From Ilumatobacter nonamiensis YM16-303 (GTDB lineage: Bacteria > Actinomycetota > Acidimicrobiia > Acidimicrobiales > Ilumatobacteraceae): a stretch of 64,000 nucleotides of DNA. Below, one piece after another: positions 52,890-60,471 of the stretch. The stretch covers positions 1-64,000 of the forward strand of contig NZ_BAOL01000020.1 of the NCBI RefSeq assembly GCF_000350145.1, read 5' to 3'. The number at the start of each line of letters is the position of its first letter. The first letter of the stretch is position 1. Below the pieces are notes generated by a model. The model had not been told where the DNA came from and did no database searches. It worked only from the letters and a program-made list of their open reading frames with translations. A program made the position numbers and the translations under genes.

Positions 52890-53333
52890 ATGTCCGCCAT
52901 CCACGCCCAAGCTCAGGCGATGCTCGGATCCGACGCGGTGGCCCACGTGTGGACCACCAACGCCGACGGCAGTCCGCAGGTCTCGGTGGTGTGGGTGATC
53001 GCGCAGGGCGACGAGATCCTGTTCGGCACCGACGCCAGCAGCATGAAGGCCCGGAACCTCGCCCGTGACAACCGCGTCATCCTGTCGATCGAGGATGTCG
53101 AGCGGAACGAACGTGGGTATCAGCGTCACCTCGTGATCCGCGGTCGGGCACAGGTCGAGCCTGGCCCGGATCCGCAACTGATGGACCGGCTGGCGCAGAA
53201 GTACACGAGCCTGAAACGGCACCCGTTGGCGCTGCGTGACTCGCCGACCGCCGTGGTCGTGCGGGTCACCGTCGATCGGATGAGCGGCGTCGGTCCCTGG
53301 ATCGAGGACAACCTGTCCGTGGCCGTCTCCTGA
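52890..53333 (+). CDS. Pyridoxamine 5'-phosphate oxidase-fold (F420/flavin-dependent) protein
   Basis: 147-aa split-barrel protein: AHVWTTNADGSPQVSVVWVI, EILFGTDASSMKARNLARDNRVILSI and VRVTVDRMSGVGPW. This matches the TIGR03618-type F420-binding PPOX group common in actinobacteria; flavin use is the alternative. Substrate unknown. Strong Shine-Dalgarno AGGAGG (52878-52883) before ATG 52890, so this one is not leaderless. Confidence 0.85.
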   Translation: MSAIHAQAQAMLGSDAVAHVWTTNADGSPQVSVVWVIAQGDEILFGTDASSMKARNLARDNRVILSIEDVERNERGYQRHLVIRGRAQVEPGPDPQLMDRLAQKYTSLKRHPLALRDSPTAVVVRVTVDRMSGVGPWIEDNLSVAVS

Positions 53334-53342
53334 TCGAGCCGA

Positions 53343-53714
53343 TCAGACGTCGAGCTGCTTGACGACCGTCTTCGGCGCGACGTGGCGGAACGCCTCTTCC
53401 GCGATGCCGGCGATCTCGTCCCAGTCCGGATCGACGTCGACGTACACGCCGAGCCAGCCGCGTCCGCCGACGTAGGGCGGACGGAAGAACCGTTCGGGTT
53501 CGGCCTCGACCATCTGCTCCTGCACGCCGGGCGGTGCAGGACACACGAGGTGTGCCCGGTCGTTGTCGTGGTGCTCCTCGCGGAAGTACATGAACGACTT
53601 CTTGTCGCGGATGAAGAAGCACGGTGCACCATGGCTGATGCGCTCGTTCGTCTCCGGGAACCCGAGGCAGATCCGTCGGATCTCGGTCAGCGGGTCGAGC
53701 GGATCCGTCGCCAT
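53343..53714 (-). CDS. MmcQ/YjbR family protein (second copy)
   Basis: 123 aa: DPLTEIRRICLGFPETNERI, HGAPCFFIRDKKSFMYF, PPYVGGRGWLGVYVDVDP and EEAFRHVAPKTVVKQL. Related to but clearly different from the copy at 27753. I prefer ATG 53714, with TACAGT at -13 to -8; GTG 53723 is possible. Its start overlaps the end of the upstream membrane-protein gene by 28 nt. Confidence 0.85.
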   Translation of the reverse strand: MATDPLDPLTEIRRICLGFPETNERISHGAPCFFIRDKKSFMYFREEHHDNDRAHLVCPAPPGVQEQMVEAEPERFFRPPYVGGRGWLGVYVDVDPDWDEIAGIAEEAFRHVAPKTVVKQLDV

Positions 53715-54142
53715 CCCCGCCACTGTAGGAGAGCGAAGGTGTCGATGAGTGCGGCCACCGCGAGGACGGCGACGGCGCCACCGGTGGAGTACCAGCCGAG
53801 CAGCACCGTGACGATGCTCGCGACGACCCAGGCGACGTCGGCGATCGCGATCTCCGGCGTGAACCGGCGCAGCGCCGTGAGCGACGCACTCGAGACCCAG
53901 GCGTAGAACGCGGCGAGCGGCAGCAGTGCCAGCCCGACGACGCGCACCCAGCCTGGGTGGCCGGTGTCGAGGACCTGGTCCACCCGGTCGGGGACGACGG
54001 CGAGAACGATGCCGGCCACGAACGAACTGACCGCGTTGACCCGCAGGACGATCCGGAGCTGACGTTCGTGGTCCCGTCGAGCGGGAGTGGTGGAGTCGGA
54101 CGTGGTGGATGTGGTGGTGGGTGTGCTGATGATGTCGGTCAT
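53687..54142 (-). CDS. Four-helix membrane protein under the palindromic operator
   Basis: 151 aa. After a Ser/Thr-rich N-terminus come four helices (NAVSSFVAGIVLAVVP, VVGLALLPLAAFYAWVSSAS, IADVAWVVASIVTVLLGWY, GAVAVLAVAALIDTFALLQW). It looks like the small SPW/DoxX-like integral membrane proteins of actinobacteria, with no assigned function. Divergent from the XRE regulator; CACGAT lies at -12 to -7. It is probably the target of that regulator. Confidence 0.75.
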   Translation of the reverse strand: MTDIISTPTTTSTTSDSTTPARRDHERQLRIVLRVNAVSSFVAGIVLAVVPDRVDQVLDTGHPGWVRVVGLALLPLAAFYAWVSSASLTALRRFTPEIAIADVAWVVASIVTVLLGWYSTGGAVAVLAVAALIDTFALLQWRGWRRIRSTR

Positions 54143-54174
54143 GGCGTCATCGTGTGACCTGTCGGTGTGCGGAG

Positions 54175-54197
54175 TCGATGACCTCCGAGGTCATCGA
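54175..54197. promoter_or_regulatory. Palindromic operator between the membrane protein and XRE regulator
   Basis: Perfect inverted repeat with 11-bp arms: TCGATGACCTC, a central C, then GAGGTCATCGA. It starts 32 nt from each start codon (54142 minus, 54229 plus), so it overlaps the -35 region of both leaderless promoters. This fits repression by the neighbouring XRE protein. Confidence 0.75.
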
Positions 54198-54228
54198 ACC
54201 GGCTCCGCTCCGTCGGTACGGTGATCGC

Positions 54229-55038
54229 ATGGCCGGCGACACGGTGGTCCCCCTCGACACGACCCGATCTGCGGACCGCCGCGGGCAGGTCGAGCGTGGC
54301 GTCGGTCCGTTGCTGCGGACGTGGCGTGCGCGACGACGGATGAGCCAGCTCGATCTGGCGTCGGCGGCGCAGGTGTCGACGCGGCACCTGTCGTACGTCG
54401 AGACCGGCCGGTCCCGACCGAGCCGCGAGCTCGTCCTGCACCTGGCACGCCATCTCGACGTCCCGCCCCGCGAACAGAACGACCTCCTGCTGGCCGCGGG
54501 CCATGCGCCGGCGTATCGCCAGTTCGATCTGACCGACCCGGAGATGGCGCCGGTCGTCGCCGCGCTCCGGTCGATCCTCGACGGGAGCGAACCGAACCCG
54601 ACGTTGGTGATGGACCGTCACTGGAACCTGCTGATGGCCAACGAGTCGGCGTTCGCCCTGACCGAGGGCGTGGCCGAGCACCTGCTGTCGCCGACGATCA
54701 ACGTGTTGCGCCTCACGCTGCACCCCGACGGGCTGGCCCCGTATCTCGACGACCTCGACCAGGTCGCGGCACATCTGCTGCATCATCTGCGACGCCAGGC
54801 TGCCGTGGCGGGCGACGTGGAGTTGAGTGATCTGCTCGACGAGTGCGAGTCGTACGTGCCCGGGGCCGTCGAACTGGCCGAACCGTCCGCCTCCGTGCCG
54901 GCGTTGCCGGTGACGATCCGCCGTGACGGTCGGGTTGCCACCTACCTGTCGGTGATCTCGACGTTCGGCAGCGCGCTCGACGTCACCACCTCCGAGCTCA
55001 CCATCGAGACGTTCTACGACGTCACCGGCTCGGCGTGA
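54229..55038 (+). CDS. XRE-family transcriptional regulator with MmyB-like ligand domain
   Basis: 269 aa. Helix-turn-helix at about 25-80 (LLRTWRARRRMSQLDLASAA, STRHLSYVETGRSRPSRELV), followed by the PAS-like MmyB sensor domain (TLVMDRHWNLLMANESAFAL, NVLRLTLHPDGLAPYLDDLD). MmyB domains bind fatty-acid-like ligands in related proteins. ATG 54229 was chosen because TACGGT sits exactly at -12 to -7; the longer reading to 54154 would run through the operator. Probably autoregulated through 54175-54197. Confidence 0.9.
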   Translation: MAGDTVVPLDTTRSADRRGQVERGVGPLLRTWRARRRMSQLDLASAAQVSTRHLSYVETGRSRPSRELVLHLARHLDVPPREQNDLLLAAGHAPAYRQFDLTDPEMAPVVAALRSILDGSEPNPTLVMDRHWNLLMANESAFALTEGVAEHLLSPTINVLRLTLHPDGLAPYLDDLDQVAAHLLHHLRRQAAVAGDVELSDLLDECESYVPGAVELAEPSASVPALPVTIRRDGRVATYLSVISTFGSALDVTTSELTIETFYDVTGSA

Positions 55039-55046
55039 GGCTTCGG

Positions 55047-55118
55047 TGCCTCCCCTGGGGCTCGAACCCAGAACCAATGGATTAAAAGTCCACTGCTCTA
55101 CCATTGAGCTAGAGAGGC
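55047..55118 (-). tRNA. tRNA-Lys (anticodon UUU)
   Basis: Cloverleaf of 72 nt on the minus strand. Acceptor stem GCCTCTC with GGGAGGC, anticodon stem GTGGA/TCCAT around the loop CTTTTAA (anticodon TTT), T stem CTGGG/CCCAG with loop TTCGAGC. The discriminator base is A; CCA is not encoded. Confidence 0.95.
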
Positions 55119-55205
55119 CTTGAACTGCGGCGCCAGCGTACGGCCCGAGGGCGCGGGTGGCGACCTCGTCGGCGACGAGTTCGGCCGCCCGGGTACGGTG
55201 ACCCG

Positions 55206-55850
55206 ATGGCGAACGACACGAACCCTGCCCGTCGTGAACGTGCGGCGCTCTGTGACCTGTTCCTCGAGCTCGGCCCGGACCAGCCCACGCTGTGCGGTGA
55301 ATGGACGACCCGCGATCTCGCGGCGCACCTCGTGATCCGCGAGCGTCGGCCGGACGCTGCGGTCGGGATCCTGGTGTCGAAGGCAGCCGGCTACACCGAG
55401 AAGGTGCAGGCAGGAGTCGCCGACGCCGAGTGGTCCGACCTCGTCGACACCGTGCGTTCCGGCCCGCCGTTCTGGTCACCGACCCGGATCGCCGCGGTCG
55501 ACGCCTTGGCGAACACTGCGGAGTTCTTCGTCCACCACGAGGACGTGCGTCGGGCACAGCCGACGTGGGAGCCGCGCTCCCTCGACGACGACCTGGTCGA
55601 CGCGCTGTACGACGTGCTGAAGAAGACGGGCAAGCGGTTCGTCTCGAAGTCGCCGGTCGGCATCGTGCTCGAACCCGACGACGACCATTCGCCGATCACC
55701 GTCAAACAGGCCGAGCCGTCGGTCACCGTGCGCGGCCCCGTCGGCGAGCTGGTGATGTTCGTCCACGGACGCCAGGAGCGCGCCGCGGTCGAACTGTTCG
55801 GCGACGATGAGTCGGTCGCCGCCGCGAACTCCGCCTCGTTCGGGATCTGA
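55206..55850 (+). CDS. DinB-like mycothiol-dependent isomerase-type protein (TIGR03085 group)
   Basis: 214 aa. Four-helix DinB/MDMPI core: RRERAALCDLFLELGPDQPT, LCGEWTTRDLAAHLVIRERR (metal His) and LANTAEFFVHHEDVRRAQP (second His pair). A C-terminal beta domain ends in GELVMFVHGRQERAAVELFGD. Members of the TIGR03085 group are actinobacterial and may be mycothiol-dependent; the reaction is unknown. TACGGT is exactly at -12 to -7 of the ATG. Confidence 0.88.
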   Translation: MANDTNPARRERAALCDLFLELGPDQPTLCGEWTTRDLAAHLVIRERRPDAAVGILVSKAAGYTEKVQAGVADAEWSDLVDTVRSGPPFWSPTRIAAVDALANTAEFFVHHEDVRRAQPTWEPRSLDDDLVDALYDVLKKTGKRFVSKSPVGIVLEPDDDHSPITVKQAEPSVTVRGPVGELVMFVHGRQERAAVELFGDDESVAAANSASFGI

Positions 55851-55925
55851 CGAAGCCGGATACCGGGCCGACGCCGATGCGTTCCGGGCTCGCAATGCTT
55901 GATGGGGGACACGTCGCTCATCGGC

Positions 55926-57206
55926 TCAGGCGGCGAAGGCGGGTTGGGTGAGTTCGGTGCCGTCGGGGCGGTGGACGTGCCAGGTGCCGTCGGCGTCGCG
56001 GTGGGCGGTGTAGCCCTGTGACTTGAAGCGGTTGTGGCGTCCGCACATCGGGCCGCCGTTGTGAGGCGTTGTCGTTCCGCCCCTCGAGTACTCGTGGGTG
56101 TGGTCGATCTGGTTCCGTTGGGAGTCACGCCCGCATCCGGGCCACAGACATCGCCGCCCGTCGAGGAGTACCGCGTCGCGGGCGGCGCCGGTGAAGCGTC
56201 GTCGGCGTCCGAGGTCGGTGACCCGGCCAGCGGAGTCGATCACCACCCGTCGGACCTCGCCGATCATCGAGGCGATCACGGCGTCCCGTGGACTGAGCGT
56301 GACGCCGTTCGACGTGTCGCACCGCTCGGTGTCGATGTTCTCGATCGTCGCCGGTCGGACCGGCCGGCCGCCCATCATCGCGGCGAGTTCGGATTCGTAC
56401 TCGGCCTTGGTGATCACGATGTTCACCAACGGATCGGGCGTCGCGGCGCCGGGTGCGGCAGCTGCGCCCCGCACGATGAGGCGGTGCAGTGCGTCCATCC
56501 GTCGCTGGGCGTCGGTGCGGGCGAGACGGGACATCGGGTCGCCCTGCGTGTCGTCGCGGCAGTCGACTCCCTCGGCGTTCGCAGCTTCCCAGTCGGAGAG
56601 GAACTCGGCGTCGCACTGCTTCTGGAACATCTCCATCAACGCGGCACCCTGAGCGGCACCGCACTTGGCGTGGACGTGGACGACACCGTCGCGTTCGAAC
56701 ACCATCGCCTCCCGACGGTCGTGCGCCTGCGCGTGACGATTCTCATCACCCTGGGGGTCGCCGAACTGATTCCAGCGATGGAGCACCTCGCTGAACGTGA
56801 CGAAGTCCTTCCCGGCGTGCTCGACCAACTGTGCGTCGCCATCGACGACGAGATCGCGCAGCCGCGGACTCGCGTGGAGCTGAGCGATGGCCCGCACCTG
56901 GTCGACCCCGATCGATGCGTCGGCCAACGCATCGCGAGCTTCGGGAAGATCGCGCAACGCACGCATCGTCTGCAGCCGACGCCGGGTCTCGACCGGCGAG
57001 GCGTTGGTGAGCGCCGTCGACCAGCCACGCACCGACACGTGCCCGTCGTGGCGGTACCGCTCGGTGGCGTCGGCCCGATCCAACACGGCGACGTAGGTGG
57101 CTTCGAGCGTGCGACGGGCAGCCTCGAGTTCGACCAGCGCCTGATCGAGTTCGGCGCCCGACAGCTCGTCCACCTCGGCCGGTGTCGGGATCGGGGACGA
57201 CTTCAT
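55926..57206 (-). CDS. DUF222 / HNH endonuclease domain protein (13E12 family)
   Basis: 426 aa. Long helical DUF222 domain (about 10-330) with the usual features (GWSTALTNASPVETRRRLQT, ARDALADASIGVDQVRAIAQ), followed by an HNH nuclease: CLWPGCGRDSQRNQIDHTHE, GGTTTPHNGGPMCGRHN. The family is multi-copy in actinobacterial genomes, resembling mycobacterial REP13E12 proteins; its role, mobile-element relic or defence, is unsettled. TACACT lies at -13 to -8 from the ATG. No flanking repeats are seen. Confidence 0.9.
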   Translation of the reverse strand: MKSSPIPTPAEVDELSGAELDQALVELEAARRTLEATYVAVLDRADATERYRHDGHVSVRGWSTALTNASPVETRRRLQTMRALRDLPEARDALADASIGVDQVRAIAQLHASPRLRDLVVDGDAQLVEHAGKDFVTFSEVLHRWNQFGDPQGDENRHAQAHDRREAMVFERDGVVHVHAKCGAAQGAALMEMFQKQCDAEFLSDWEAANAEGVDCRDDTQGDPMSRLARTDAQRRMDALHRLIVRGAAAAPGAATPDPLVNIVITKAEYESELAAMMGGRPVRPATIENIDTERCDTSNGVTLSPRDAVIASMIGEVRRVVIDSAGRVTDLGRRRRFTGAARDAVLLDGRRCLWPGCGRDSQRNQIDHTHEYSRGGTTTPHNGGPMCGRHNRFKSQGYTAHRDADGTWHVHRPDGTELTQPAFAA

Positions 57207-57280
57207 ACGAACAAGTGTACGACAGGGGTGTCACAAGGTTGCTGAAGATGGGAGCTCCAAGCGCCGAAATCGGATGGACC

Positions 57281-57296
57281 CCGGGCCCGAGCCCGG
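57281..57296. terminator. Candidate terminator hairpin
   Basis: CCGGGC (57281-57286) pairs with GCCCGG (57291-57296) around CCGA, just past the stop of the minus-strand MFS gene. No T-run is present. Confidence 0.35.
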
Positions 57297-57316
57297 CCTG
57301 TCGCGCAATCAGGCGG

Positions 57317-58555
57317 TCAATCCGCGGCGACCTCGACGACACGTCGCGGGCGTGCGATCACCGAGGGCAATTGGCTCGTCACGAGGACCGCGGCGACCAT
57401 GGCGAGGCACGACATCGCCAGCACGATGCGGGTTCCGCCGGCGTCGGCGGTGACGACGGCGGAAATCGTCAGGCTCGTCGTGATGCTGCCGACGTACCGG
57501 CTCATCGACAACACGCCTGCCGCGCCGCCGGTGCGTGACATGGGGACCGATTCGAGTGCCGACGACATCAGGTTGGGCGTCGCTGCTCCCAAGCCGAGAC
57601 CGAACACGGCCAGCGCGACCACGAGCAGTGCCGCGGCCACCGACGGCCCGCCGACGAAGAGTGCACCGACCGCGAGGGATCCCACCGTCAGCCCGATCAG
57701 CGTCGGAAGTCGTCGACCATGAGTGTCGCCGGCCCGACCACCAGGCGGGCCCATCACGATCATGCCGATCGTGAGTGCGGACAGACACAGGCCGATCGAT
57801 CCCGACGGCCACCCGCGAGCATCGAGAATGATCGGGGTCAGCAACAGCAGTGCGTACTGTGCGACCGTCGAGAGCGCCTGGACCGAGAAGCACGCGACGA
57901 ACACCCGATTGAGGATCCGACCGTCCACCACCCGCGTGTCCGTCGATCGCACCCGTCCGTCGGCGCCATCGTCGCGCGCGTCGGGGACTCGGATGCGCAC
58001 GGCGATGGCGAGCGCACCGGCGGCGATCGGGATGTTGACGTAGAAGATCGCCTCCCAACCGATCGCCTGTGTCAGGACCCCGCCGATCACCGGCCCCAAC
58101 GCGGCTCCGGTCCCCAGGACCGAGCCCATCAGACCGAAGGTGCGCCCCTGTTCGTCCGGTGGCGTGATCGCGCGAAGCAGTGCCTGGACGCTCGGTCCCA
58201 GAGCGGCAGCGCAGCACGCCTGCAGGGTTCGTGCCACGACGAGCAGCGCGAACGTCGGGACGAGCGCGCCGGCGAGCGACGTGGCGATCAGGCCGACGAG
58301 CGCGAACGCGACCGTGCGGCGGTTGCCCAGGGAATCCGAAATCCGTCCGGCGATCGGTTGCCCGATGAGCATCGCGAACAGGTAGACGGTGATCAGGATG
58401 CTCGCCGTGCCGGTCGAGATGTCGAACTGTTCGGCGATCGTCGGCAGGGCGACCGCGATCATCGTCGAGTTGAGCGGGACCAGTCCCGCGGCCGCGGCGA
58501 TGCCGAGGACGGTTGCGACGGACGGCGCGGGCGCAGCCCCCGGTGGCCGGGCCAT
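57317..58555 (-). CDS. MFS transporter, multidrug-type
   Basis: 412 aa, about 12 helices. The N-terminus (LVPLNSTMIAVALPTIAEQF) has the DHA2/EmrB-like motif D1 pattern, and GRISDSLGNRRTVAFALVGL is motif A. VLGTGAALGPVIGGVLTQAIGWEAIFYVNIPIA is motif C with its Gly/Pro pattern, an antiporter mark. It probably exports small compounds with protons. The ATG overlaps the stop of the PEP-domain gene by 1 nt, so they are one operon. Confidence 0.9.
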   Translation of the reverse strand: MARPPGAAPAPSVATVLGIAAAAGLVPLNSTMIAVALPTIAEQFDISTGTASILITVYLFAMLIGQPIAGRISDSLGNRRTVAFALVGLIATSLAGALVPTFALLVVARTLQACCAAALGPSVQALLRAITPPDEQGRTFGLMGSVLGTGAALGPVIGGVLTQAIGWEAIFYVNIPIAAGALAIAVRIRVPDARDDGADGRVRSTDTRVVDGRILNRVFVACFSVQALSTVAQYALLLLTPIILDARGWPSGSIGLCLSALTIGMIVMGPPGGRAGDTHGRRLPTLIGLTVGSLAVGALFVGGPSVAAALLVVALAVFGLGLGAATPNLMSSALESVPMSRTGGAAGVLSMSRYVGSITTSLTISAVVTADAGGTRIVLAMSCLAMVAAVLVTSQLPSVIARPRRVVEVAAD

Positions 58556-60219
58556 CAGAGGATCGTGACTTCGCCCTTCGAGCCGTCGATGCGGATCCGG
58601 TCGCCGGTCGCGATGCGGTCGGTTGCGTTCACGGTGCCGACGACGGCCGGGAATCCGATCTCGCGCGCCATGATCGCGGCGTGGCAGGCGAAGCTCCCGT
58701 GGTCGGTCACGATGCCGCCGACGCGGTGCAACATCGCGTTGAACGCCTCCCCGGTCGACCTCGCCACCAGGATCTCGCCGTCCTCGAGGAGGAGCAGATC
58801 CTCCATCTCGTCGATGCGCCGCGCCACCCCCTCGTGAACGCCGACGTTCCCGGGAATCCCGATCACCGTCGAATCGTCACCCGCGGCGGCGTCGAGTTCG
58901 CCGAGCACACCTTCGATCAGCAGGCCGACCGCAGCCATCACCCGACCGAGGGCCGGCGGCAGGGCGTCGAGCGGAGGTGGCGGAGGGGGTGGTGGCCCGA
59001 GGTGCCGCGGTGCTCCGTCGGCGTTCAGCGCGCGACGGAACTCGGCACGTGCGGCCAGGTCATCGGCGGCAGGACCCGCGCCGTCGAGCAGCGCGATCGT
59101 CTCGTCGACCGTGGCGTCCAAGACCTGTTCGCGGTCGTCGAGCGATCCGCGCTCGGCGGCGCGGCGCCCGACCTCGAGCATCGTCAGCCGGAGAAGTCCG
59201 ATCGCCGCGACGTCGCTGTACAGACCGCGCTCGTCCCGCAGCCGGTAGACGGCGCGGGCCTCGCCCAGCAGTTCGTCGAACTCGTCCTGATGCTCGGAGG
59301 GCACATCGGCGCGCAGCCTGGCGGCGACCGCGTCCGACCGTCGGCGGGCTTCCTCGGCATCCGCGTGCAGGCCGGTCGCCAGCTTTCCGAGGATCACGTC
59401 GGGCTGTTCCCGAAGCGTCGGTCCGGTGATGTCGAAACCCTCGATCACGCGGTAGTCGACCGAGCGCACGTATTCGTCGACCTCGGGCAGCGCTGCTCGG
59501 AGCTGGTCGAGCCGAGCGCTCGCGTCGTCTGCGTCGAGAGCGCCGTCGCCATCGAGCAGTGTTCGCATCTCGTCGTTCGAACGGATCGCCTCGACCGCGT
59601 CGACCATCTCCTGCGGAAGCGACCCTGACACCGGTGAGTAGCCGTCGAGCACGCCGAACGCCTCGGTCGGGGGCCGCCCGGTCCAGCCCGCCACGTGGAG
59701 GGCGAAGTCTCCGACGGGCATCATCGCGGCGACGTTGAAGCGATGGTGCTGGTACACCATCTCGCTCAGATGGGCGGTGACGCGTCGGAGGTGGTCGGCG
59801 AGTTCGTCGTCGGTGAGTGACTCCAACTCGACGTCAGCGAATTCGCGATGTTTCGCGATCGCCTGGGGCTTGCAGATGCTGTCCCAGAGCTCGAGGTCGT
59901 GGCGCCACAGTTTGGTCTCGAACGCCTGCCCGGCGATCGATGCGCGCCGTTCGATCTCGGCGCCGATCTGCTCGGGTGTGAGCGGGCCGTCCGGCCCCGG
60001 CATGTCGAAGGGTTGCGGCTGGTGGTAGGTGAATCCGTTGATCGATGCCATCGCCAGTCGATCCAACAACACCCCGTACCGGGCGAAGGTTTCGCTAAAC
60101 CCTCGGTTGAAACCGTCCGGGTACAACTCGTTGAGCGCCGCCGTGGTCACGCACGGCGAGTGCGCCGAGTCCTGCTGCCACGGCCCCGGATTCGGTGTTT
60201 CCCACGTGTTCACCTGCAT
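58555..60219 (-). CDS. PEP-utilising-enzyme mobile-domain protein
   Basis: 554 aa. The C-terminal 70 residues are the phosphohistidine swivelling domain (GGIVTDHGSFACHAAIMARE, then GFPAVVGT; H513 is the phospho-acceptor). The first 450 residues are helical and do not show the ATP-grasp or PEP-binding domains of PpdK, PpsA or enzyme I, so it cannot be a complete kinase. A Pro-rich stretch (PPPPPPLDALPP) lies at about 415-425. It resembles the middle and end of rifampicin phosphotransferase-like proteins without the N-terminal half. AGGGGG precedes the ATG. Co-transcribed with the MFS gene. Confidence 0.75.
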   Translation of the reverse strand: MQVNTWETPNPGPWQQDSAHSPCVTTAALNELYPDGFNRGFSETFARYGVLLDRLAMASINGFTYHQPQPFDMPGPDGPLTPEQIGAEIERRASIAGQAFETKLWRHDLELWDSICKPQAIAKHREFADVELESLTDDELADHLRRVTAHLSEMVYQHHRFNVAAMMPVGDFALHVAGWTGRPPTEAFGVLDGYSPVSGSLPQEMVDAVEAIRSNDEMRTLLDGDGALDADDASARLDQLRAALPEVDEYVRSVDYRVIEGFDITGPTLREQPDVILGKLATGLHADAEEARRRSDAVAARLRADVPSEHQDEFDELLGEARAVYRLRDERGLYSDVAAIGLLRLTMLEVGRRAAERGSLDDREQVLDATVDETIALLDGAGPAADDLAARAEFRRALNADGAPRHLGPPPPPPPPLDALPPALGRVMAAVGLLIEGVLGELDAAAGDDSTVIGIPGNVGVHEGVARRIDEMEDLLLLEDGEILVARSTGEAFNAMLHRVGGIVTDHGSFACHAAIMAREIGFPAVVGTVNATDRIATGDRIRIDGSKGEVTIL

Positions 60220-60471
60220 GATGCCCCCTGTTCACTTTGAGTGGTCGACACTACGCCTGAGCGCGAGGGCAACGCCACGAAAAAGTGGTGCTGTGTGTCG
60301 CGGTTCACGCGTCGGAACGGTCCGGCGGAATCGACGCGCTGGTGAACGCAGTGCGGCCTCGGAGCTGCGCCGCGCAAGCGAGCTCTTCAGCGGGAACTTG
60401 GTTCGACCGGGGAGATACACGAACTGGCGAGGACGTGAAGCGCTGGCGACGCAGCCGCCGATGGCGCTTGT
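60220..60471. other. 252-bp gap without a supported gene
   Basis: The sequence between the PEP-domain gene and the helicase shows several short open frames on both strands. They are Arg/Ser-rich and lack a family signature or promoter. It holds the promoter region of the PEP-domain gene and the 3' end of the helicase transcript. Confidence 0.5.
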
